64,000 nt of DNA from the NCBI RefSeq assembly GCF_002245895.1, contig NZ_NPJZ01000001.1:2578501-2642500 (forward strand). The letters run 5' to 3'. The stretch comes from Rhodococcus sp. OK302. Lineage in GTDB: Bacteria; Actinomycetota; Actinomycetes; Mycobacteriales; Mycobacteriaceae. The number at the start of each line of letters is the position of its first letter. Positions within the stretch are counted from its first letter, which is position 1. Both the position numbers and the translations under genes were made by a program. Positions 7,513-14,714 of this stretch are shown piece after piece. A model generated the notes under the pieces. It saw only the letters and a program-made list of their open reading frames with translations. It did no database searches and was not told the origin of the DNA.

Positions 7513-8337
7513 CTACTGTGCGTCGAGTACCAGCCAGCCGCCGTGGTGCTCGAACACTTCGTACGGGACCCCAGTTTTCTCGCCCACAACGCGTAGCGAT
7601 TCCAGATCGAACGTCCGGATGTGACCGTGGCAGGCCGTCGCCTCGTCCTCGAACGGCACCGCGATCACAACGCGTTGCCGGGCGATTCGCAGTGCCTGTG
7701 CGATCACCTTTTCACCCACCTCGTTGTCGACATGTTCGAGAAGGTGGATTGCAGTGACGGTATCGACGCTCTTGTCCGGGGCCGGCACCTCGCCGGCGTC
7801 GCAGATCAGGGTCTTGATGTCGATGCCGAGTTCGGGGGCTACTGCGTCGAGCAGAATCATGGTTCCGGGGTGAATGTCGGTGGCAGTCACGTTCATTCCG
7901 GCTTTCGCGAGCCGCAACGGAAAGAAACCGAAGCAAGATCCGAGATCGAGAACGCTGCCCCGAACTAATTCCTGCGCCTTTTCGTGGATCGGTGCAAAAT
8001 CGGCACTGCCGTCGAGTAGTTCGTTCAGCGAGTTTCGGTAGTAGGTGGTCCAGGCTTCGAGGGCGCCGTCGACGGTGGAGCGAACCAGGCCCACCATGGT
8101 GAGTTCGAATTCGTCCTGACCGAAGTCGGCGTCCTGAATTGACGCGGTAACGCCGGCGACGAGACGTTCGCTGAGATCTGCCGGTGTCAGTGAATGCTGC
8201 ACCAGCAAACCGTGGTCGTCGCGACTGAGGGTCAGCGGACCCGAGTCCACGTGTTCGACGGTGACGTGTCCGAACGACCACCGTCCCGGCGTCGACGGTG
8301 CGAGTGAATCCATGACTTCGGGAGTCGAGGTAGCCAT
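7513..8337 (-). CDS. mftM: Mycofactocin oligosaccharide methyltransferase MftM
   Basis: A 274-residue class I SAM methyltransferase. An N-terminal region of about 125 residues is followed by the methyltransferase fold: motif I at SVLDLGSCFGFFPLRLAKAG, the acidic end of strand 2 in VTATDIHPG, and the post-motif VTAIHLLEHVDNE. It matches the Rv3030-type enzyme shown to 2-O-methylate the glucose chain of mycofactocin in mycobacteria. Assignment rests on family resemblance plus position: it starts 12 bases after the mftR stop codon and is presumably co-transcribed with it, divergent from mftABCD. The last residues (HHGGWLVLDAQ) are typical of this family. Confidence 0.85.
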   Translation of the reverse strand: MATSTPEVMDSLAPSTPGRWSFGHVTVEHVDSGPLTLSRDDHGLLVQHSLTPADLSERLVAGVTASIQDADFGQDEFELTMVGLVRSTVDGALEAWTTYYRNSLNELLDGSADFAPIHEKAQELVRGSVLDLGSCFGFFPLRLAKAGMNVTATDIHPGTMILLDAVAPELGIDIKTLICDAGEVPAPDKSVDTVTAIHLLEHVDNEVGEKVIAQALRIARQRVVIAVPFEDEATACHGHIRTFDLESLRVVGEKTGVPYEVFEHHGGWLVLDAQ

Positions 8338-8349
8338 CAGTGTCTTTCG

Positions 8350-8949
8350 CTAGATGCTGATACCGGTGCGCAAGGTCTGCGTTCCGGTTCGCAGAAGTTC
8401 GGGCAGTTCCAAGGCGTCGTCGGTGAGCCACTGTTCGTAGGCGGCCATTGCGACGCCGAGTAAGAGGTAGCCGACGGTGCGGGGACGGTGATCGGTCGGG
8501 TCGAGGTTCATTCTCTGCGATGCGTACTCGGCAATGACCTGTCGCCAACCTTCGTACATCACCACCGAGTATGCCTGAAGAGTGGGCACGGTGAGGATGA
8601 GTTCCATCCGTTTACGGTGCACGGCAGTCTCTTCGGGTGGAAACGTATTGAAGGTCAGGAGTGCGGATTCGAGAGCGTCGACAAGGGGAATGTCGTCGGG
8701 TAGTGAATCGAAGTGCTGACGCATCTGGTCGAGATGGCCGTCGAAGTCGCCCCAGGGGACGGCGTTCTTGGACGGGAAGTAGCGGAAGAACGTCCGTCGA
8801 GCGATGCCGGCGGCGTCGGCGATCTGGTCGACGCTGACGTCGTTGAAGCCGAGTGTGGAAAAAAGTTCGATGCCGACTTTGCTGATTCCCTCCCTGGTCG
8901 TCGACGGTCGACGACCTATCCGAGCGGACGGGTTCTTGCGGCTACGCAT
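8350..8949 (-). CDS. mftR: Mycofactocin system TetR-family regulator MftR
   Basis: A 199-residue TetR-type repressor. The N-terminal helix-turn-helix (residues 15-65) contains GIELFSTLGFNDVSVDQIADAAGIARRTFFRYFPSKN, with the WGDFDGHLDQMR stretch common in MftR. The C-terminal ligand domain is helical. MftR represses the mft cluster and has been reported to respond to long-chain acyl-CoAs. It is divergent from mftA across a 103-base region with several CAGTG/CACTG boxes that are candidate operator half-sites. It heads a two-gene leftward unit with mftM. Confidence 0.88.
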   Translation of the reverse strand: MRSRKNPSARIGRRPSTTREGISKVGIELFSTLGFNDVSVDQIADAAGIARRTFFRYFPSKNAVPWGDFDGHLDQMRQHFDSLPDDIPLVDALESALLTFNTFPPEETAVHRKRMELILTVPTLQAYSVVMYEGWRQVIAEYASQRMNLDPTDHRPRTVGYLLLGVAMAAYEQWLTDDALELPELLRTGTQTLRTGISI

Positions 8950-8978
8950 TCTTTTTTCGCTCCATATGTGTCATTCTG

Positions 8979-9016
8979 CACTGGATGCCATTACAGTGGT
9001 GAACCGAGTCACAGTG
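8979..9016. promoter_or_regulatory. Candidate MftR operator boxes in the mftR-mftA divergent region
   Basis: Three copies of a CACTG/CAGTG pentamer lie at 8979-8983, 8994-8998 and 9012-9016; the first two form an inverted repeat 15 bases apart. The middle copy overlaps TACAGT (8992-8997), which fits an actinobacterial -10 hexamer for mftA. No convincing -35 was seen. The operator role is inferred from position only. Confidence 0.4.
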
Positions 9017-9052
9017 AAATCCCACTCGTGACCACAGATTCAGGAGGAATCC

Positions 9053-9148
9053 ATGTCCGATCGTGACAATAAGGCACTCGACAACGACCTGATCGAAGAA
9101 TCGCTCGTTGAAGAGGTCTCCATCGACGGCATGTGCGGCGTGTACTGA
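9053..9148 (+). CDS. mftA: Mycofactocin precursor peptide MftA
   Basis: A 31-residue ribosomal precursor ending in IDGMCGVY, the diagnostic C-terminus of MftA. MftC decarboxylates the terminal Tyr and cross-links it to Val; MftE then releases the Val-Tyr-derived AHDP core. The acidic leader (SDRDNKALDNDLIEESLVEE) is the recognition part bound by MftB. The ATG at 9053 follows a strong AGGAGGA site. It is the first gene of the rightward mft operon and too short for most gene callers. Confidence 0.97.
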   Translation: MSDRDNKALDNDLIEESLVEEVSIDGMCGVY

Positions 9149-9150
9149 CC

Positions 9151-9420
9151 GTGCCTGCTCTTGATCTCGATGCGGGGTGGAAACTCCACCCGCAGGTAGC
9201 GCTTCGCCCCGAACCTTTCGGGGCGTTGCTCTACCACTTCGGAACGCGCAAGCTCTCGTTCCTGAAGAACACGACCATCGTTGCTGTGGTCAAGGCGTTG
9301 CCAGACCATCCTGATGTCCGATCCGCGCTGCGTGCGCAGGGCATCGCGGATGACGCGGCTCCCCAATATGCCCGTGCGCTGAGCACTCTCGCCGATTCGC
9401 ACATGATTGTGCCTGTCTGA
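9151..9420 (+). CDS. mftB: Mycofactocin precursor-recognition protein MftB
   Basis: An 89-residue RiPP-recognition (PqqD-like) chaperone that presents MftA to MftC. The family-typical segment WKLHPQVALRPEPFGALLYHFGTRKLSFLKN is present, followed by a helical tail ending in SHMIVPV. The chosen start is the GTG at 9151, two bases after the mftA stop, which gives the usual short leader before WKLHP. An alternative GTG at 9133 lies inside the codons for the mftA core peptide. Neither has a clear ribosome site, so translation is probably coupled to mftA. Confidence 0.92.
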   Translation: MPALDLDAGWKLHPQVALRPEPFGALLYHFGTRKLSFLKNTTIVAVVKALPDHPDVRSALRAQGIADDAAPQYARALSTLADSHMIVPV

Positions 9421-9515
9421 TCCAGACGATTTCTGTCTGATCGGTTTGCTCGTTCCACCGTGCGGAACAGCCCTTCTGCACGTTCGCCCGCTTCATTCTT
9501 CGCGAGGACACAGCC

Positions 9516-10730
9516 ATGACCTCAGTTCTTGAACATCCCTCCACTCCGGCACCGGTGGGTCGCCTTGTCGATCAGTTCGAGCTCGGACTCGACGCACCCA
9601 TCTGCCTGACGTGGGAACTTACCTACGCCTGCAACCTCTCCTGCGTGCATTGCCTCTCGTCTTCGGGTCGTCGTGACCCCAACGAGCTCAGCACCGAACA
9701 GTGCAAGGCGATCATCGACGAGCTGCAGCGCATGCAGGTCTTCTACGTCAACATCGGCGGCGGCGAGCCCACCGTGCGCTCCGACTTCTGGGAACTCGTC
9801 GACTACGCGACGGACCACCAGGTGGGAGTGAAGTTCTCCACCAACGGCGTCAAGATCGACAAGAAGGTCGCCGAGCGTCTTGCGGCCAGCGACTACGTCG
9901 ACGTGCAGATTTCCATCGACGGCGCGACCGCTGAGGTCAATGATGCTGTGCGCGGGCCGGGTTCGTTTGCCATGGCAGTGCGCGCTCTCGAGAACCTGAA
10001 AGAAGCCGGCTTCAAGGACGCCAAGATTTCGGTTGTCGTCACCCGCCACAACGTCAGTCAGCTCGACGAATTCAAGGCTCTCGCGGACATGTACGACGCG
10101 ACCCTGCGCATCACCCGTCTGCGCCCCTCGGGCCGCGGCGCGGACGTGTGGGATGACCTGCACCCGCGTCCGGAGCAGCAGCGTGAGCTCTACAACTGGC
10201 TGGTCGCCAACGGTGAAGGTGTCCTGACCGGTGACTCCTTCTTTCACCTCTCCGCTTTCGGAGATGCACTGCCCGGCCTGAACCTGTGCGGCGCCGGTCG
10301 CGTTGTCTGCTTGATCGACCCGGTCGGTGACGTCTACGCCTGCCCGTTCGCAATTCATGAGCAGTTCCTTGCTGGAAACATCGTGAAAGACGGTGGCTTC
10401 CAGCATGTGTGGCAGCATTCGGATCTGTTCCAGGAACTGCGTTCACCGCAGACCGGTGGCGCGTGCGCAAAGTGCGACCACTACGACTCCTGCCGCGGCG
10501 GCTGCATGGCAGCCAAGTTCTTCACGGGACTGCCGATGGACGGCCCCGATCCCGAGTGCGTCATCGGTAACGGCGAGATGGCCCTTGCGGGTGCCGGTGA
10601 GGTTCCCAAGTCCAGCGTCGACCACTCACGGTCCGGTCAGCGCAAGACTCCGCGCGCGTCCGTTCCCTTGACGCTGATGATGCGTCCCCCTTCCAAGATC
10701 TGTGACGAAAACCCGCTTGCGGGAATGTAA
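9516..10730 (+). CDS. mftC: Mycofactocin radical SAM maturase MftC
   Basis: A 404-residue radical SAM/SPASM enzyme. The SAM-cluster triad is C39-N-L-S-C43-V-H-C46. The GGGEP motif follows near residue 80. The SPASM region (280-350) contains multiple cysteines in LCGAGRVVCLIDPVGDVYACPF, ACAKCDHYDSCRGGC and PECV for auxiliary clusters. MftC oxidatively decarboxylates the C-terminal Tyr of MftA and forms the Val-Tyr carbon-carbon bond, with MftB holding the leader. The ATG follows GAGGA. It is 95 bases after mftB, and a small hairpin separates it from mftD. The length agrees with the family. Confidence 0.96.
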   Translation: MTSVLEHPSTPAPVGRLVDQFELGLDAPICLTWELTYACNLSCVHCLSSSGRRDPNELSTEQCKAIIDELQRMQVFYVNIGGGEPTVRSDFWELVDYATDHQVGVKFSTNGVKIDKKVAERLAASDYVDVQISIDGATAEVNDAVRGPGSFAMAVRALENLKEAGFKDAKISVVVTRHNVSQLDEFKALADMYDATLRITRLRPSGRGADVWDDLHPRPEQQRELYNWLVANGEGVLTGDSFFHLSAFGDALPGLNLCGAGRVVCLIDPVGDVYACPFAIHEQFLAGNIVKDGGFQHVWQHSDLFQELRSPQTGGACAKCDHYDSCRGGCMAAKFFTGLPMDGPDPECVIGNGEMALAGAGEVPKSSVDHSRSGQRKTPRASVPLTLMMRPPSKICDENPLAGM

Positions 10731-10747
10731 GTAGCTTTTCGCTACTT
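10729..10747 (+). terminator. Small hairpin between mftC and mftD
   Basis: A 7-bp stem (AAGTAGC, loop ttttc, GCTACTT) begins within the mftC stop codon and ends about 20 bases before the mftD start. It may attenuate the transcript or protect the mftABC part. It is too short to call a full terminator. Confidence 0.35.
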
Positions 10748-10768
10748 GCGCTACGAGAGGTTTGTTTG

Positions 10769-11944
10769 ATGGCTAAGAATGCTTTCTTCGAGACCGTCGC
10801 TGAAGCTCAGCGACGCGCCCAGAAGAGGTTGCCCAAGTCCGTGTATGCGGCGCTGGTGGCCGGGTCCGAAAAGGGTCTGACCGTTGACGATAACGTCGCG
10901 GCCTACAGCGAATTGGGTTTCTCACCGCACGCGGCGGGTTTGCCGAACGAGCGCGACATGTCCACAACCATTATGGGGCAGGATATTTCACTCCCCGTGA
11001 TGATTTCGCCGACGGGTGTGCAGGCTGTGCATCCCGACGGTGAGGTCGCTGTTGCGCGGGCTGCTGCGGCACGAGGAACAGCCATCGGACTGAGCTCCTT
11101 TGCCAGCAAGTCCATCGAAGAGGTCGCCGCGGCCAACCCGCAGGTGTTCTTCCAGATGTACTGGGTCGGTAGCCGCGACGTGCTCCTGCAGCGCATGGAG
11201 CGCGCTCGCGCCGCCGGCGCCAAGGGCCTGATCATCACCACCGACTGGTCCTTCGCGTACGGCCGCGACTGGGGCAGCCCGTCCATCCCCGAAAAGATGG
11301 ACCTCAAGGCGATGTTCCAGTTCGCACCCGAGGGCATCATGCGCCCGAAGTGGCTGTTCGAGTTCGCCAAGACCGGCAAGATCCCGGACCTGACGACGCC
11401 GAACCTCGCCGCACCGGGCCAGCCGGCACCGACGTTCTTCGGTGCCTACGGCGAATGGATGCAGACCCCGCTCCCGACTTGGGAAGACATCGCGTGGCTG
11501 CGCGAGCAGTGGGGTGGCCCGTTCATGCTCAAGGGCATCATGCGTATCGATGACGCGAAGCGTGCCGTTGACGCCGGAGTCTCCGCGATCTCCGTCTCCA
11601 ACCACGGCGGTAACAACCTCGACGGCACCCCGGCACCGATCCGCGTGCTCCCGGGTATCGCTGCAGCGGTGGGCGATCAGGTGGAAGTTGTTCTCGACGG
11701 CGGCATTCGACGCGGCGGCGACGTAGTGAAGGCACTTGCTCTCGGCGCCAAGGCAGTCATGCTGGGTCGCGCTTACCTGTGGGGCCTTTCGGCAAACGGC
11801 CAGGCCGGTGTCGAGAATGTTCTCGACCTCATGCGTATGGGTATCGACTCGGGCCTGATGGGTCTCGGACATGCTTCCATCAGCGAACTCAGCCCCGCTG
11901 ACTTGGTGATCCCGGAAGGTTTCACCCGCACGTTGGGCGCCTGA
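10769..11944 (+). CDS. mftD: Pre-mycofactocin synthase MftD
   Basis: A 391-residue FMN-dependent TIM-barrel protein of the glycolate oxidase family. It oxidatively deaminates AHDP to pre-mycofactocin, creating the redox-active alpha-ketoamide. Visible features are the FMN-phosphate region DGGIRRGGDVVKALALGAKAVMLGR and the catalytic His in SNHGGNNLDG. The Arg that binds the hydroxy-acid carboxylate in glycolate oxidase (SNHGARQ) is Asn here, which fits a non-hydroxy-acid substrate. The ATG at 10769 follows GAGAGG; a TTG one codon earlier is less likely. It is the last of the mftABCD block, 26 bases before the next gene. Confidence 0.94.
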   Translation: MAKNAFFETVAEAQRRAQKRLPKSVYAALVAGSEKGLTVDDNVAAYSELGFSPHAAGLPNERDMSTTIMGQDISLPVMISPTGVQAVHPDGEVAVARAAAARGTAIGLSSFASKSIEEVAAANPQVFFQMYWVGSRDVLLQRMERARAAGAKGLIITTDWSFAYGRDWGSPSIPEKMDLKAMFQFAPEGIMRPKWLFEFAKTGKIPDLTTPNLAAPGQPAPTFFGAYGEWMQTPLPTWEDIAWLREQWGGPFMLKGIMRIDDAKRAVDAGVSAISVSNHGGNNLDGTPAPIRVLPGIAAAVGDQVEVVLDGGIRRGGDVVKALALGAKAVMLGRAYLWGLSANGQAGVENVLDLMRMGIDSGLMGLGHASISELSPADLVIPEGFTRTLGA

Positions 11945-11970
11945 CCCTCGCCTGGTGATCGAACTGTGAA

Positions 11971-13896
11971 GTGAGTATCGACGAACACACAACCCTGGCC
12001 GGACGCACAGTCCGGTCCAGGGTTGTTTTCGGTCCGCACGAGACCAATCTCGGTGCGGGGAGAGCCTTCTCGGATCGGCACCGCGCGTACTACCAGCGCC
12101 GGGCCGAAGGCGGCGCCGGGATTGTCGTCACGGAGGTTGCCTCGGTTCTGGAAAATGACTGGCCGTACGAGCGGGCGCCGCTGGCATCGTTGTGCGGTCC
12201 GGGTTGGCAGTCGATCTCGGCGGCCTGCACCGCCTACGGTGCCTTGGTCCTTGCCGGGCTGGGGCACACCGGAATGCAAGGTTCGAGTGCTTACTCACAA
12301 TCCGTGCTGTGGGGGCCGTCGCGGGTAGCTGATCCGGTGACACGCGAGTTGCCGATGGTGATGGAGCAGTCCGATATCGATGAGTTGATCGCGGCTTTTT
12401 GTTCCTCTGCGGCGCTTGCGATTGCTTCCGGTATGGATGGAGTCGAGATTGATGCCGGACCGCGAAGTATTCTGCGGCAGTTTCTTTCCGGGTTGACCAA
12501 TACTCGCACCGATCGATACGGAACTGATAGGCCGGCGTTGTTGCGGGAAGTTCTTCAGGCAGTTCGTGAGTCGGTCGGGGCGGGTGGGGTTGTCTCCCTG
12601 AGGTTGTCGTGCGACGAGTTGGCTCCGTGGGCGGGCGTGACGCCGGAGCTGGCGGCTGGGCATGCGGCCGAACTGGAGCAGTACCTCGATCTGCTCGTAG
12701 TGGTGCGCGGTGGTCTCTACTCGGTTTCGCAGTATCGCCCGGACTTTCACGAAGCGCCGAACTTCAATCTGGATCTGTGCCGCGGTGTGAAGGGTGCGGT
12801 ATCGATTCCTGTTGTTGCGCAGGGCAGTATCGCGGACGCCTCAGAGGCTCGTGAGGCCCTGAACGTCGCAGATTTTGTGGAAATGACCCGAGCTCAGATC
12901 GCCGACCCGGACTTGGTTCTCAAATCCGGCCGCGGCGATCAGCCGCGGCCATGCGTGCTGTGCAATCAAACATGCCTGGTGCTCGACCCCCGGAATCCGG
13001 TGGTGACCTGCGTCGGCAATCCCAGTGCAGGCTTCGAGACGGTGGATCCTGATGAGCGAGAGCAGGATCGGGTGTCGGGAGCCGCACTAGTGGTGGGCGG
13101 CGGACCGGCAGGGTTGGAAGCAGCAAGAATCCTGGCGGGGCGGGGCTATTCGGTGACTCTCAACGAACAGTCGTCGCGGTGGGGTGGCATGATCGAAAAT
13201 TTTGCACAGGGGGCTGGGCGGACCCGGTTCGGCTTGCTGTCGCAGTGGCTCGAGGACGAATGCCGTGCGCTCGGGGTGGTTCTGCGCACCGAGACCGAGG
13301 TGGGATCGCAGGACATCGAGGACGCGCGCGCACGAGGTGAGTTGGTAGTGATTGCGACGGGTAGCGTCGCCAGGCCCCCGACGTACCCTGTGGATTCGTC
13401 GATTCGCTGGATGGACGCGTCGGAGGCTTTGGAGTTAGCCGACGTGAAAGGCCCTGTCGCTCTGGTTGATCCACTCGGTGGGCCGATTGCGGTTGCGATC
13501 GCCGAGGCACTGCGCATCCGGGGTCTGGAGGTTTCGATCGTCACCCCCGACACGATCGTCGGTTCGAGGCTCGGAATGAGCGGGGATCTGGTCGGCGCCA
13601 ACACCCGAATCCAGCAGGCCGGAATTGTGCGGGTCTGTTCTTCTCGAGTCGTCGAGGTCGTGGACGGAAGCATGTGTATCGAGCAGGTTTACACGGGCGT
13701 GCAGTCACAACGTCCATGTGCGACCTTGATCGATTGCTCACCGCGTCTGCCTGCGGATACCCACCAAAATTCCAGTGTCTTGCGAGTCGGCGATGCAATT
13801 GCTCCGAGAACTGTTCTCGAATCCATACGCGAAGGGCGCTCGGCAGGGTTTACTACTAGAACAAGTTTCAATTCCGATGAGAGGGTCAGCACATGA
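11971..13896 (+). CDS. Mycofactocin-associated FadH/OYE-family flavoprotein 1
   Basis: A 641-residue two-part flavoprotein. An OYE-like FMN barrel (1-330) is followed by a 4Fe-4S site CVLCNQTC with a fourth Cys after 11 residues. A FAD/NAD-like half then begins at ALVVGGGPAGLEAARILAGRGY. It corresponds to the first of two OYE/FadH-type proteins often seen in mycofactocin loci; their substrates are unknown. The barrel is unusually degenerate: the usual catalytic His/Glu and Tyr region is replaced by DAGPRSILRQF, and the GGxxENRxRF motif by TDRPALLREV. The start is a GTG at 11971 with a weak ribosome site. ATGA overlap couples it to the SDR that follows. Confidence 0.85.
   Translation: MSIDEHTTLAGRTVRSRVVFGPHETNLGAGRAFSDRHRAYYQRRAEGGAGIVVTEVASVLENDWPYERAPLASLCGPGWQSISAACTAYGALVLAGLGHTGMQGSSAYSQSVLWGPSRVADPVTRELPMVMEQSDIDELIAAFCSSAALAIASGMDGVEIDAGPRSILRQFLSGLTNTRTDRYGTDRPALLREVLQAVRESVGAGGVVSLRLSCDELAPWAGVTPELAAGHAAELEQYLDLLVVVRGGLYSVSQYRPDFHEAPNFNLDLCRGVKGAVSIPVVAQGSIADASEAREALNVADFVEMTRAQIADPDLVLKSGRGDQPRPCVLCNQTCLVLDPRNPVVTCVGNPSAGFETVDPDEREQDRVSGAALVVGGGPAGLEAARILAGRGYSVTLNEQSSRWGGMIENFAQGAGRTRFGLLSQWLEDECRALGVVLRTETEVGSQDIEDARARGELVVIATGSVARPPTYPVDSSIRWMDASEALELADVKGPVALVDPLGGPIAVAIAEALRIRGLEVSIVTPDTIVGSRLGMSGDLVGANTRIQQAGIVRVCSSRVVEVVDGSMCIEQVYTGVQSQRPCATLIDCSPRLPADTHQNSSVLRVGDAIAPRTVLESIREGRSAGFTTRTSFNSDERVST
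13857..13870. promoter_or_regulatory. KstR-like half-perfect dyad before the mycofactocin SDR
   Basis: TAGAACAAGTTTCA fits TnnAACnnGTTnnA, 22 bases before the SDR start and inside the upstream coding sequence. About one such match is expected by chance in a window this size, so its role is doubtful. Confidence 0.25.
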
Positions 13897-14714
13897 CACA
13901 GACACGTTCACTCGAGGGCCGCGTTGCCTTCATCACCGGCGCAGCCCGCGGTCAGGGCCGCTCGCATGCCATCCGCTTGGCTCGCGAAGGCGCGTCGATC
14001 ATTGCCGTCGATGTGTGCGCGGCAGTCGCGGCCGACAACACCTATGAAGCATCGACGGCCGACGATTTCGCCGAGACCGTGCGTCTGGTGGAAGCAGAAG
14101 GCGCAAAGATCTTTGCCCGTGAGGCCGACGTCCGAGACAGCGCGGCACTCGCAGCCGTCGTCAAGGAAGGCGTCGAGCAGTTCGGTCGACTCGACGTCGT
14201 CGTAGCGAACGCCGGTGTCTGCAACTGGAACCGCTTCTGGGAGATGTCGGACGAGCAGTGGGAAACCCTCATCGACATCAACCTGACCGGTGTCTGGAAG
14301 ACGCTCAAAGCTGCGGTTCCCACCATGATCGAGGGTGGCCGCGGTGGATCGATCGTCGTGATCAGTTCCGTCGCCGGCCTCAAGGCCATGCCCGGCCAGG
14401 CCCACTACGGTAGCGCGAAGTTCGGTCTCGTCGGACTCACACAGGCTGCAGCAAAGGAACTGGGGGAGTACAAGATCCGCGTCAACTCCATCCATCCGTA
14501 CGGCGTCAACACCCCGATGGGAACCGATCAGGGCGCCCTCGCGATTTTCCAGAACTACCCGCAGTACCTGCCCAACTTTGCACCCATCCTCACCGACACC
14601 GCGTTTGCGGAGCCGGAGGAGATTTCCGATACCGTCGCATGGTTGGCGGGCGACGGATCACGCACCGTGACGGCAAGTCATTTCGCGCTAGATCAGGGCA
14701 ACTCCAAGGTCTGA
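13893..14714 (+). CDS. Mycofactocin-dependent SDR-family oxidoreductase
   Basis: A 273-residue short-chain dehydrogenase of the carveol-dehydrogenase-like group whose tightly held NAD is thought to be recycled by mycofactocin. The nucleotide motif is TGAARGQGRSHA. After the ADP-binding Asp (VDVCA) comes a long insertion (AAVAADNTYEASTADDFAETVRL) that marks mycofactocin-type SDRs and is missing from the SDR at 1354-2124. The catalytic Ser, Tyr and Lys are in VISSVAG and HYGSAKFG. The start ATG overlaps the upstream stop (ATGA), and its own TGA overlaps the next ATG (TGATG), so it is sandwiched between the two OYE-like genes in a coupled trio. The alcohol substrate is unknown. Confidence 0.9.
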   Translation: MTQTRSLEGRVAFITGAARGQGRSHAIRLAREGASIIAVDVCAAVAADNTYEASTADDFAETVRLVEAEGAKIFAREADVRDSAALAAVVKEGVEQFGRLDVVVANAGVCNWNRFWEMSDEQWETLIDINLTGVWKTLKAAVPTMIEGGRGGSIVVISSVAGLKAMPGQAHYGSAKFGLVGLTQAAAKELGEYKIRVNSIHPYGVNTPMGTDQGALAIFQNYPQYLPNFAPILTDTAFAEPEEISDTVAWLAGDGSRTVTASHFALDQGNSKV

